This document shows, one piece after another, positions 1 to 7,927 of a stretch of 26,649 nt of DNA (position 1 is the first letter of the stretch; the number at the start of each line of letters is the position of its first letter). Position numbers and translations under genes: made by a program. The notes below the pieces were generated by a model. That model searched no databases and was not told the DNA's origin. It worked only from the letters and a program-made list of their open reading frames with translations. Where the stretch lies: positions 1 to 26,649 of the forward strand of contig CANFVI010000003.1 of NCBI GenBank assembly GCA_947450405.1. Reading direction: 5' to 3'. The stretch comes from Flavobacteriales bacterium. Lineage in GTDB: Bacteria; Bacteroidota; Bacteroidia; NS11-12g; UBA955.

Positions 1-243
1 GGCATAAATTTTTCCGCCTTCAACTTTTGGATATGTATTGATTTGACCTTCAACGGTCTGTTGTAATCGTTGTAAGTTTATACTCAATTTACCCGTAATA
101 AACTGTACCATTTCAGGATCTTCCTTCAGTATGGCTAGCAACAAATGCGCATTTTCAACGCTCTGTTGTCCATTTGCCATCACCAAATTCTGTGCTTTGT
201 TTACAGTTTCTTGTGCTTTAATGGTTAAATTGTCTAGGTTCAT
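1..243 (-). CDS. clpB: ATP-dependent chaperone ClpB, N-terminal fragment (truncated by window edge)
   Basis: ClpB is a AAA+ disaggregase that works with DnaK to rescue aggregated proteins in the cytoplasm. Translating the minus strand from the ATG at 243-241 gives a frame starting MNLDNLTIKAQE, followed by ENAHLLLAILKEDPE. This matches the Clp N-domain at the start of ClpB/ClpC proteins (helical repeat with a conserved (E/G)xxHLLLA(I/L)L). Only about 81 residues are inside the window, so both ATPase modules are missing from view. ClpC or ClpA cannot be strictly excluded, but the opening MN(L/F)xx(L/F)TxKxQE is typical of ClpB. No exact TAnnTTTG element was seen just upstream. Confidence 0.85.
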   Translation of the reverse strand, partial: MNLDNLTIKAQETVNKAQNLVMANGQQSVENAHLLLAILKEDPEMVQFITGKLSINLQRLQQTVEGQINTYPKVEGGKIYA

Positions 244-379
244 GCTTGATAATTGTCAAACAATATTCCAAATAAACGAAAAAGGGAAATCTTGAAAAAT
301 CCGAGACAAATCATGTAAAATCAATGACAAAATAACCGAAAATATGGCTATTTGATTGCATTTCAATGACAATGCGTCA

Positions 380-2479
380 TTATTCAGGAATTAAATCTTC
401 GTTTTCAATATTTTCAATGCCAACATCTTGAGGGACGATGACGTCAGTTTTAGGTTTTCCTTTGAACCGGCGAATGGCCCTAGGACTAAACTGTACGTTG
501 AAAACGGAAGTATCGGCATTGGCGCTATCCATAGCCAACAATCTATTCTTAAGTAATCGGAAATGACCAAACCTATCTTTTACATGTCCTGCACTGTCAA
601 TGGCCCAACCAGCAGATTTAGGAGAAGGAATAATACTTGCCAAAAATGCGGCTTCGCCTAAATTGATTTCTGAGGGATGTTTGTCGAAGTAAAAATCTGC
701 GGCCTCGCCAATTCCAAAAATTCCCGGACCCCATTCAATAATATTCAGATAAACCTCTAACATTCTGGTTTTACTCACAATATGCTGGTCTTCAATTAAC
801 CAAACCAATAAAATTTCTTCAATCTTACGGGCCATGGTTTTCTTTCTACCCAAGAATACATTTTTAATGAGTTGCATAGAAATGGTACTACCACCTCTTG
901 CAAAACGTTTTAAACGATAGTTGTGCGCAATACTTGACCGAAATGCCTCGGTATAAAATCCCCTATGATAAAAGAAAGATGGATCTTCCGATTTCATTAC
1001 AGCTTTTGGAACTGCCGGTGATATTTCATTGTAAGGGGTAAAGAAAGGATTTCCATGCCCAACTTCAAATTGAGCAACCAAATCACCTTTGTCATAAAAT
1101 TCGTGAATAAATGCGGTATTCAATTTATTTGGATTGGCCAATCCCCACTGTAATATTTTAAAATCTTTGCTCGTTTCCATGTCGCTTTCCAATATGCAGT
1201 TTGAAGGATGTTTGTGTTCCAATTCAAACTTGAAGCGATAGGCCAATGTTCCAGAAGCTTTGATGGTTGAAGTATTTCTAAATAGACCAAATGGCAAACT
1301 CGAGAAGAATTGCTGCGCGGGAATGGTTGGAATGTTAAATTGCAAAGCATATTTGGGATTCTCACCCATGTCAACTCTGGCAAAAAGTTTGGTTTTAATG
1401 CCATTCAATTGAATTTGACTTTGGCTGTCCAGTTCTACATAATTTTTAGCAAAGTATGCTACAAATCGGCCTGAACAATTTTTAACCGTGACCAAAGTAT
1501 CCGAAATACGTTTTGATTCTGCTTTTAAATCTTCAATATCGCCTTGGGCATCGAATTCAATACCTTTACTTGTTTGATCTAATGAATTTAACACAAAATG
1601 GGCCTTTTTGAATCCCATACCGCCAATTACAAAAGGTAATTCTACGAATTTCTTTTTGTTGGCACCAACAATGGTGATTTCACCGGTCAAATCATCCCTA
1701 TCAAGTTCTCCATTATAGGCAAATCCTTTTGTTGAATTGGTTTGCACAAATATCGGTGATTTTAATTTAAACTTAGCTTCGTTTAAATATGGGTTGGCGC
1801 TGGTGAAATTGATTTCACCTGAAATATCGCTGTGAACATATTTACAAAGAGGGATATTCAAGGTAATGTGGCGTGCAGAATCTTGATAATGAATATTTAC
1901 ATCTTCCAAATCAACCCAAGCTGGAGCTTGCGAAATAATTTTCTTTACTTTTTTGAATATACTATTTGCCAAATCATCTTTTGATTTTGTTGTTTCCTTG
2001 GGTTTATCATCCGAAGCATATAATCCTTTAAAATTATTGATATTGGCAGAATCTATAGCGTTAACAACAAGTTTGATGGCTTTTACGTTACCCAAACTTG
2101 GACCATGCCAAATGGTTCTCCAAATGCTAATTGAAACAGAAATTTCTTTTGCATTTAGAAGTGGGTATTTTAGCAAATCCGATGAATCGGTATTGCTAAC
2201 ATTCAAATAAATATCATTAAAGTGAACGCCAAAAATACCTTCAAATCCTTTTTCTTGAACGGTTAGGGTATAACCTTTGGCTTTTAATTTATTTTGAATT
2301 TTTGAGTAGGCTGTGTTTAAAATCCAACCGCGCAAACTAAACCAAGCAACAAAAAAAAGCAGCAATAATATAGCCGAAACAATGCCGGTAATCTTGGTTA
2401 TTTTGATAAATCTTGGAGATTTAACAAAATTCTGAAGAAACTCCAGTATAGCTTTGAGGGGAGATTTGTTTGAGCTCAT
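380..2479 (-). CDS. GT51 peptidoglycan glycosyltransferase with long N-terminal AsmA-like extension
   Basis: This is a membrane-anchored enzyme expected to polymerise lipid II into glycan strands in the periplasm. Residues about 28-48 form a transmembrane helix. Residues about 50-480 are a beta-rich region resembling AsmA/DUF748-type periplasmic domains. The GT51 domain occupies about 485-650, with the catalytic-glutamate motif EDPSFFYHRG (E498), then RGGSTISMQLIKN and EVYLNIIEWG. No transpeptidase domain follows, so it is monofunctional like MtgA, but MtgA is only about 240 residues against 699 here. The ATG at 2479 lies inside the end of purB (59-base overlap). No other ATG, GTG or TTG occurs before the membrane helix, so the overlap is probably real and the two genes are cotranscribed. 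The GT51 assignment is firm; the N-terminal domain name is a resemblance only. Confidence 0.88.
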   Translation of the reverse strand: MSSNKSPLKAILEFLQNFVKSPRFIKITKITGIVSAILLLLFFVAWFSLRGWILNTAYSKIQNKLKAKGYTLTVQEKGFEGIFGVHFNDIYLNVSNTDSSDLLKYPLLNAKEISVSISIWRTIWHGPSLGNVKAIKLVVNAIDSANINNFKGLYASDDKPKETTKSKDDLANSIFKKVKKIISQAPAWVDLEDVNIHYQDSARHITLNIPLCKYVHSDISGEINFTSANPYLNEAKFKLKSPIFVQTNSTKGFAYNGELDRDDLTGEITIVGANKKKFVELPFVIGGMGFKKAHFVLNSLDQTSKGIEFDAQGDIEDLKAESKRISDTLVTVKNCSGRFVAYFAKNYVELDSQSQIQLNGIKTKLFARVDMGENPKYALQFNIPTIPAQQFFSSLPFGLFRNTSTIKASGTLAYRFKFELEHKHPSNCILESDMETSKDFKILQWGLANPNKLNTAFIHEFYDKGDLVAQFEVGHGNPFFTPYNEISPAVPKAVMKSEDPSFFYHRGFYTEAFRSSIAHNYRLKRFARGGSTISMQLIKNVFLGRKKTMARKIEEILLVWLIEDQHIVSKTRMLEVYLNIIEWGPGIFGIGEAADFYFDKHPSEINLGEAAFLASIIPSPKSAGWAIDSAGHVKDRFGHFRLLKNRLLAMDSANADTSVFNVQFSPRAIRRFKGKPKTDVIVPQDVGIENIENEDLIPE

Positions 2480-3782
2480 TTTTTAAGTCAGTGCTAATTT
2501 CTAAAGTATCAATAAAGTTGTGAATGGTTGATTTTGTGATTTTGTGATTACCACGAGTCAATTCTTTCAAAGCTTCGTAAGGATTTGGATATCTTTCTCT
2601 ACGCAAAACTGTTTGTATTGCCTCAGCAACTACTGCCCAGTTGTTTTCTAAATCGTTATCTAACGCTTCTGTATTTAAAATCAGTTTGCCCAAACCTCGC
2701 TCTAAACTATTAAGCGCAATCATGATATGTCCAAAAGGAACACCAAGATTTCTCAAAACCGTACTATCGGTTAAATCGCGTTGTAAACGACTGATTGGCA
2801 ATTTTCCAGACAAATGTTCAAGCAAAGCATTCGCAATACCTAAGTTCCCTTCTGCATTTTCAAAGTCAATTGGATTCACTTTATGCGGCATTGCACTTGA
2901 TCCTACTTCACCTTCTTTGATTTTTTGTTTGAAATATTCCATAGATACATACGTCCAAACATCCCTGCTAAAATCAATCATTATATTATTGATTCTTTTC
3001 CAGTTGTCGAGGTGAGCAGCCATATAATCATAGGGTTCAATTTGTGTGGTAAATTGAATTCTGTATAATCCCAATTGCTCATTTACAAAGTTGTTTGCAA
3101 ATTCTATCCAATTGATTTCTGGATAAGCAATTTGATGGGCATTGAAATTCCCAGTTGCTCCGCCAAATTTTGCAGAGTAGGGTATGTTTTTGAGGGATGC
3201 TATTTGTGATTCTAAACGACTAACAAATACCCACCATTCTTTGCCGAGTGTTGTAGGAGAGGCCGGTTGACCATGTGTTTTTGCCAACATGGGTTGTTTT
3301 TCCCATTCCTTGGCTTGTCCTTTTAAAATATCAACAATTGCAATCAATCTTGGCAATATTTCATTTTCAACAGCATTCTTCATGCTCCATGGAATAGAAG
3401 TATTGTTAATGTCTTGAGATGTTAAACCAAAGTGAACCCACTCTTTATAATAGTTAAGTCCCAAAGATTCTAATTTCGCTTTCACAAAATATTCTACTGC
3501 CTTAACGTCGTGGTTGGTAGTTTTTTCAATCTCTTTTACCGATTGTATTTCTTCTATTGTTAATGAATTAGCCCAATTTCTTAACTCTACAGTTTTATCC
3601 ATGAGCATACCAAAATCGGACCCTCTTAATGAAACGTGTGAAAGCGCAATTAAATATTCAACTTCAACTTTTACCCGGTACTGAATTAAACCAGATTCTG
3701 AGAAATATTGAGCCAAACATTGCGTTGCTTTTCTGTATCTTCCATCAATAGGGCTAACCGCCGACAATTCATTTAAAAACAT
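2421..3782 (-). CDS. purB: Adenylosuccinate lyase
   Basis: The enzyme cleaves SAICAR to AICAR and adenylosuccinate to AMP, both releasing fumarate, in purine synthesis. The 453-residue length is normal for the E. coli-type PurB. The fumarase/aspartase superfamily signature SSAMPHKVNPIDFENAEG lies near residues 293-310, on the loop carrying the catalytic serine. The histidine motif AKTHGQPASPTTLGKEW is near residue 166. The C-terminus ends SPQSYTG plus a few residues, as in relatives. It is first of a two-gene minus-strand set with the GT51 gene. A -7 element TAACTTTG lies only four bases before the ATG, so the mRNA may have virtually no leader. Confidence 0.96.
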   Translation of the reverse strand: MFLNELSAVSPIDGRYRKATQCLAQYFSESGLIQYRVKVEVEYLIALSHVSLRGSDFGMLMDKTVELRNWANSLTIEEIQSVKEIEKTTNHDVKAVEYFVKAKLESLGLNYYKEWVHFGLTSQDINNTSIPWSMKNAVENEILPRLIAIVDILKGQAKEWEKQPMLAKTHGQPASPTTLGKEWWVFVSRLESQIASLKNIPYSAKFGGATGNFNAHQIAYPEINWIEFANNFVNEQLGLYRIQFTTQIEPYDYMAAHLDNWKRINNIMIDFSRDVWTYVSMEYFKQKIKEGEVGSSAMPHKVNPIDFENAEGNLGIANALLEHLSGKLPISRLQRDLTDSTVLRNLGVPFGHIMIALNSLERGLGKLILNTEALDNDLENNWAVVAEAIQTVLRRERYPNPYEALKELTRGNHKITKSTIHNFIDTLEISTDLKNELKQISPQSYTGVSSEFC

Positions 3783-3786
3783 TCTG

Positions 3787-3794
3787 CAAAGTTA
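3787..3794 (-). promoter_or_regulatory. Bacteroidota -7 element of purB
   Basis: On the minus strand this reads TAACTTTG followed by CAGA and then the purB ATG. It matches TAnnTTTG exactly. No clear TTTG/TTG -33 box is visible at the usual 17-23 base distance. Four bases separate it from the start codon, so transcription probably begins at or inside the start codon. Confidence 0.6.
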
Positions 3795-3843
3795 AGAAAA
3801 TCCCTCGTTATTTTTTTTGATAGTTTCATTTGGGGGGATATGG

Positions 3844-3851
3844 TAACTTTG
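3844..3851 (+). promoter_or_regulatory. Bacteroidota -7 element of the barrel-protein gene
   Basis: TAACTTTG, an exact TAnnTTTG match, lies 15 bases before the ATG at 3867. The possible -33 box TTTG at 3816-3819 gives a spacer of 24, slightly long. The element lies downstream of an in-frame ATG at 3840, which argues that translation starts at 3867 and not at 3840. Confidence 0.55.
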
Positions 3852-3866
3852 TTGTATCTTTATTTT

Positions 3867-4952
3867 ATGAAATATCGTTTTTTACTCATTTTGTCCATAT
3901 TTTCATTGAGCTTAAACGCCCAAGACACAACCAAAACAAAACCAAAAGTTACACAAATAATAACAAATCATCCAGCGCAATATCAATATACCAGAATTGC
4001 CAGTGACTATGTTGAGGATATTGCTTTGGGAATAGATTATCAACATGAGTCGTTTGCGAGTAAGTTTGATTGGGACAAATCTTCCATCTATCAAAATAAC
4101 GGAGGATTTAATGTATACTTTATTTCTGGAAATAGAATAAATAATTTTACTCGATTTGGATCTGGAAGTTGGGGTGGAGGTTTCTCAATGAATTTTTATG
4201 GCGATTCAAAATATCACAATGTAGCAATCAATTCAACAAATAAAGACAGTGCAAGAACTAGAATCAGTTTATTGTCTCCTGAGTTTTATGCAATGGGCCG
4301 TTATGAATATAAAATTGGTAATATTTATCCATTTTTTGGAGTTAGAGCGGGTGTGAAATGGTTCAGCACCTCTCAAAATACAGAAACTTTGATGCCTCTA
4401 AAAGATTATGAGAATTCAACTTCTGTAAATTTAACTTCTTCAGGATCATTATATGTTGCCACTGAAATCGGACTAAAAATACGACTAGGTAAAACAGTAA
4501 GTTTTGTTACCTCTTATGGTATTGTGCGTGGTGCATCGGTGAAATTGGTTGATTTCGAAAATATCCAATTCAATAGTTGGCAATTTGAATTGAATAAAAA
4601 ATCTGAAACAATGAATATCAATCAATTGAAATTTGGATTCTTATTTGATCTAAGCCAAGGGCATACCGATAAAAAACTGATCAAAGAAGCTTACACAGAT
4701 ACAACTTTGTATACTGAAAATTCAAATCAACCTTGCCCATGTTGCGACAAATGCAAGCAAACAAATTCTTCAGATAATTATCAAAACTACCCTCAATATG
4801 AAAGAGAAAGATACGAACCAAGTCCTTCTTATAGAAATGGCTCTAGTACTCCAATATTCAATGGATCTGGAAATGGTTCAAGTACTCCAAGCAGAAAACC
4901 AATGCCTTCGATTTCACCAGGGCCTAGCATTCCTGCCAAACCAAAATCTTAA
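3867..4952 (+). CDS. Probable outer-membrane beta-barrel protein with Cys-cluster and low-complexity tail
   Basis: I do not recognise a named family. From the ATG at 3867 the product is 361 residues and begins with a signal peptide, MKYRFLLILSIFSLSLNAQ, with Ala-Gln at the cleavage region. Residues about 40-275 alternate polar and hydrophobic residues with many aromatics (for example GGFNVYFISG, YPFFGVRAGVKWF, LKFGFLFDLS), as in small outer-membrane barrels. It then has CPCCDKC (Cys290, 292, 293, 296) and a Ser/Pro/Asn-rich tail in which NGSSTP occurs twice. Another ATG lies 27 bases upstream, but the promoter position and signal peptide favour 3867. The gene ends one base from the convergent uvrA stop. 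Confidence 0.65.
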   Translation: MKYRFLLILSIFSLSLNAQDTTKTKPKVTQIITNHPAQYQYTRIASDYVEDIALGIDYQHESFASKFDWDKSSIYQNNGGFNVYFISGNRINNFTRFGSGSWGGGFSMNFYGDSKYHNVAINSTNKDSARTRISLLSPEFYAMGRYEYKIGNIYPFFGVRAGVKWFSTSQNTETLMPLKDYENSTSVNLTSSGSLYVATEIGLKIRLGKTVSFVTSYGIVRGASVKLVDFENIQFNSWQFELNKKSETMNINQLKFGFLFDLSQGHTDKKLIKEAYTDTTLYTENSNQPCPCCDKCKQTNSSDNYQNYPQYERERYEPSPSYRNGSSTPIFNGSGNGSSTPSRKPMPSISPGPSIPAKPKS

Positions 4953-4953
4953 A

Positions 4954-7806
4954 TTACAATTCTAATTTTAAGAATTTACCAGTATAGCTGTCTTTAAAGG
5001 CAGCTATTTTTTCTGGTGGACCTTCAACCAAGATTTGTCCTCCACCTTTTCCACCTTCCGGCCCAACATCAATTACCCAATCTGCCACTTTGATAACGTC
5101 CATATTGTGTTCAATAACAATTACAGTGTTTCCTTTGTCTGTTAATGTTTGCAATACACTGAGCAATTGCTTGATATCATCGAAATGTAAACCGGTAGTA
5201 GGTTCATCTAAAATGTATAAGGTTTTACCTGTATCTCTTTTACTTAATTCAGTTGCTAGTTTAACGCGCTGCGCTTCACCACCGCTTAATGTGGTGCTGC
5301 TTTGTCCCAAAGTAATGTAACCCAACCCTACGTCATTCATGGTTGTTATTTTGCGGGCAATCAATGGAATTGATTCGAAAAATTCACCAGCTTGAGAAAT
5401 TGGCATTTCTAAAATATCGGAAATACTTTTTCCTTTGTATCTTACTTCAAGTGTTTCTCGGTTATATCTTTTTCCTTGGCAAACATCACATTCAATTTCA
5501 ACGTTTGGTAAAAAGTTCATTTCTATGACTTTTCTACCGCCGCCACCGCATCCCTCGCAACGGCCACCTTTTACATTGAAACTAAACCTTCCTGGTTTGT
5601 AACCTCTGATTTTTGCCTCAGGTAAATTGGTGAACAAGTTTCTGATTTCTTGGAAAACACCCACATATGTTGCAGGATTGCTTCGGGGTGTTCTACCAAT
5701 AGGACTTTGATCAATTCTAATTACCTTGTCAATATGTTCTAAGCCAGTTATTGATTTGTAGGGGAGTGGTCGGTATTGAGAACCATAGACCTTGCTATGC
5801 GCCAAAGGATATAGTGTTTCATTGATTAAAGTAGATTTTCCACTACCACTTACTCCTGAAATACATACAAAATTCCCAATTGGTATTTTTACAGATACAT
5901 CCTTTAAATTATTACCCGTACAACCCTTTAAAACAATAAATTCATCGTTGTGTTTCCTGCGGAATTCAGGAACAGGAATGCTATCTAATCCTTTTAAATA
6001 TTTGGCAGTTACACTCTTAGATTCAATGAAGTCTTTCACTTCACCACTGGCAACAATCTCACCACCACGTTTTCCAGCATGTGGACCAATTTCAACCAAC
6101 CAATCACTGGCCATCATCATGTCCTTGTCGTGTTCAACCACCAAAACCGAGTTTCCAAGGTCGCGCAGTTCTTTCAAACTGTTGATTAACTTTTCATTGT
6201 CGCGCTGGTGCAATCCAATTGAAGGTTCATCCAAAATGTACAAAACGTTTACAAGTTTCGATCCAATTTGGGTTGCCAAACGAATACGTTGTGCTTCACC
6301 ACCACTTAATGTTTTCGCCGGGCTATTTAATGACAAATAACCAAGTCCCACACCATTTAAAAAAGACAATCTATTGGCAATTTCTTTTAAAAGATCACTT
6401 GCAATGATTCGTTGTCTTTGTGTTAATTTGTCATCAATGTCTTTCACGAACTCATAGAGTTCGTCGATATTCATCATTGACAATTGAGCAATGTTTTTAT
6501 CGGCAATTTTGAAATTCAGTGCTTCAATTTTTAAACGGGCACCGTTGCATTCTTTGCAAGTTGTTTGGTGAATGAACTCTTCTGCCCATTGACGCATTTT
6601 ATCGTCATCAGATTCGTAATAACTTTCCGAAACAATGTTTACAACGCCTTTGTATTGCGTTTCCCAAGTTTTCTTTTTGCCATCTGAACCAGTTTGTGTA
6701 ACTGGAATGGCATCGTCCAAACCATATAATACCGCTTTTAATTGTTCTTCGCTTAACTTTTCAATTGGGTCGGCTAAACTAAATTTCATGTAGGTTGCCA
6801 CTGCACGCAATTGTAAAAAAGTCCAATTTTCTCTTAATTCACCAATTGGAATAATTCCACCTTTATTGATGGATTTTTTCTTGTCGGGAATAATGAAATC
6901 CATATTAATTTCGCCAATTTCACCCAGTCCTTCGCATGCTTTGCAAGCGCCATAGGGTGAATTGAATGAAAACATATTTGGTTGCGGCTCATCGTAAGAA
7001 ATACCGCTAACTGGATCCATCAAGAATTTACTAAATGGGTATTCTTTATCGTTTCCATCCAAAATGGTAAAGTAACCTTCCCCAGCTTTCATGGCAGTTT
7101 TTATGCTTTCTTGCAATCGTTGGGTTGAAACACTTTTCACATCCAAACGGTCAATTAAAATTTCAACGTCATGAATTTTATATCGATCCAATTGCATATT
7201 AGGGGTAACCGCAATAATTTGCTTATCAACCCTAACTTTGGTATAACCTTTTTTCTTTATTTGTTCAAATAGTTCGCGATAATGGCCTTTTCTCCCTTTC
7301 ACAACAGGGGCCAAAATGTTTACTTTTTGATTGTCGAATTTTTCAATTACTGTATTTAATATTTGTTCTTCAGAAAGCTTCACCATTTTCTCCCCCGAAA
7401 CATGGCTAAAAGCTTCGCCGGCTCTGGCAAACAACAATCTAAAAAAATCATAAACTTCTGTAACCGTTCCAACCGTACTTCGTGGATTTCTTGAAACCGT
7501 TTTCTGTTCAATTGAAATAACAGGCGAAAGTCCTTTGATTTTATCTACATCCGGTCGTTTCATATCGCCAATAAATTGGCGCGCATACGCTGAAAAACTT
7601 TCTAAGTATCTCCTTTGTCCCTCAGCAAAAATCGTATCAAATGCCAAGCTACTTTTACCAGAACCTGAAAGCCCTGTAAAAACCACCAATTTCTGCCTAG
7701 GAATAACTAAATCAATGTTTTTTAGATTATGTTCACGGGCTCCAATAATTTCAATTTGTGGTTCATCTTTTGGTGGAAGATGGATGTCTGAAGCCTCTGT
7801 TTTCAT
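4954..7806 (-). CDS. uvrA: Excinuclease ABC subunit A
   Basis: UvrA is the damage-recognition ATPase of nucleotide excision repair; with UvrB it loads onto distorted DNA. The 950 residues match the family length. The first ABC half has Walker A GLSGSGKSS (45-53), signature LSGGEAQRIRLA near 498 and Walker B LYILDEPSIGLH. The second half has GVSGSGKSTL near 650, LSGGEAQRVKLA near 839 and LYILDEPTTGLH. Zinc-module cysteines are seen in CKACEGLG, CKECNGARL, CEGCGGGGRK (about 747) and CDVCQGKRY (about 774). Its -7 element TATTTTTG lies seven bases before the ATG. It is divergent from the GT22-like gene and converges, with a one-base gap, on the barrel gene, whose terminator lies within the uvrA 3' coding region. 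Confidence 0.98.
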   Translation of the reverse strand: MKTEASDIHLPPKDEPQIEIIGAREHNLKNIDLVIPRQKLVVFTGLSGSGKSSLAFDTIFAEGQRRYLESFSAYARQFIGDMKRPDVDKIKGLSPVISIEQKTVSRNPRSTVGTVTEVYDFFRLLFARAGEAFSHVSGEKMVKLSEEQILNTVIEKFDNQKVNILAPVVKGRKGHYRELFEQIKKKGYTKVRVDKQIIAVTPNMQLDRYKIHDVEILIDRLDVKSVSTQRLQESIKTAMKAGEGYFTILDGNDKEYPFSKFLMDPVSGISYDEPQPNMFSFNSPYGACKACEGLGEIGEINMDFIIPDKKKSINKGGIIPIGELRENWTFLQLRAVATYMKFSLADPIEKLSEEQLKAVLYGLDDAIPVTQTGSDGKKKTWETQYKGVVNIVSESYYESDDDKMRQWAEEFIHQTTCKECNGARLKIEALNFKIADKNIAQLSMMNIDELYEFVKDIDDKLTQRQRIIASDLLKEIANRLSFLNGVGLGYLSLNSPAKTLSGGEAQRIRLATQIGSKLVNVLYILDEPSIGLHQRDNEKLINSLKELRDLGNSVLVVEHDKDMMMASDWLVEIGPHAGKRGGEIVASGEVKDFIESKSVTAKYLKGLDSIPVPEFRRKHNDEFIVLKGCTGNNLKDVSVKIPIGNFVCISGVSGSGKSTLINETLYPLAHSKVYGSQYRPLPYKSITGLEHIDKVIRIDQSPIGRTPRSNPATYVGVFQEIRNLFTNLPEAKIRGYKPGRFSFNVKGGRCEGCGGGGRKVIEMNFLPNVEIECDVCQGKRYNRETLEVRYKGKSISDILEMPISQAGEFFESIPLIARKITTMNDVGLGYITLGQSSTTLSGGEAQRVKLATELSKRDTGKTLYILDEPTTGLHFDDIKQLLSVLQTLTDKGNTVIVIEHNMDVIKVADWVIDVGPEGGKGGGQILVEGPPEKIAAFKDSYTGKFLKLEL
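4984..5012 (+). terminator. Rho-independent terminator for the barrel gene, inside uvrA antisense
   Basis: The plus strand reads ATAGCTG at 4984-4990 and CAGCTAT at 5001-5007. The middle pairs further (TC with GG, one G-U), leaving a TTTAAA loop. A run of six T occurs at 5007-5012. It lies 31 bases past the stop at 4952 and so within the last 20 codons of uvrA on the other strand. Confidence 0.75.
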
Positions 7807-7813
7807 AAAAATG

Positions 7814-7821
7814 CAAAAATA
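7814..7821 (-). promoter_or_regulatory. Bacteroidota -7 element of uvrA
   Basis: The minus strand reads TATTTTTG and then CATTTTT before the uvrA ATG, seven bases away. It is an exact TAnnTTTG match. No convincing -33 TTG is seen at 17-23 bases upstream. Confidence 0.5.
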
Positions 7822-7845
7822 AGGAACAATTAAGCGTTCAGAAAG

Positions 7846-7884
7846 ATTTTATCAAAAATAAGTAAGTTAATTTTTTGATAAAAT
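7846..7884. repeat. Perfect 13-bp inverted repeat in the uvrA/glycosyltransferase divergent promoter region
   Basis: The left arm ATTTTATCAAAAA (7846-7858) and right arm TTTTTGATAAAAT (7872-7884) are exact reverse complements, separated by a 13-base spacer. The repeat lies 39 bases from the uvrA ATG and 43 from the glycosyltransferase ATG, just upstream of the latter's -33 box. Arm centres are 26 bp apart. It could be an operator for a dimeric regulator or an RNA hairpin; there is no T-tract beyond normal AT content to make a clear terminator. Confidence 0.7.
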
Positions 7885-7888
7885 GCAA

Positions 7889-7923
7889 TTTGTAGTTCAT
7901 TCTTCCTTTTTGGACTATTTTTG
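7889..7923 (+). promoter_or_regulatory. Promoter of the GT22-like gene
   Basis: TTTG at 7889-7892, a 23-base spacer, then TATTTTTG at 7916-7923, fitting the Bacteroidota -33/-7 pattern at its long end. Only CATT separates the -7 element from the ATG at 7928, implying a leaderless or nearly leaderless mRNA. Confidence 0.6.
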
Positions 7924-7927
7924 CATT

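Noticed and set aside
345..360. TGGC...TTGC on the plus strand, fitting a sigma-54 -24/-12 promoter (GG-N10-GC).
   Set aside because: It points into the antisense of the GT51 gene, with no plus-strand gene downstream. A single match of this degeneracy is expected by chance.
365..381. AATGAC-AATGC-GTCATT hairpin overlapping the GT51 stop codon.
   Set aside because: Six-base arms with no T-tract on the minus strand; too weak to call a terminator, although it resembles the other stop-codon hairpins.
3840..3866. Upstream ATG at 3840 as the start of the barrel gene.
   Set aside because: It would precede the -7 element TAACTTTG and put nine extra residues before a well-formed signal peptide.
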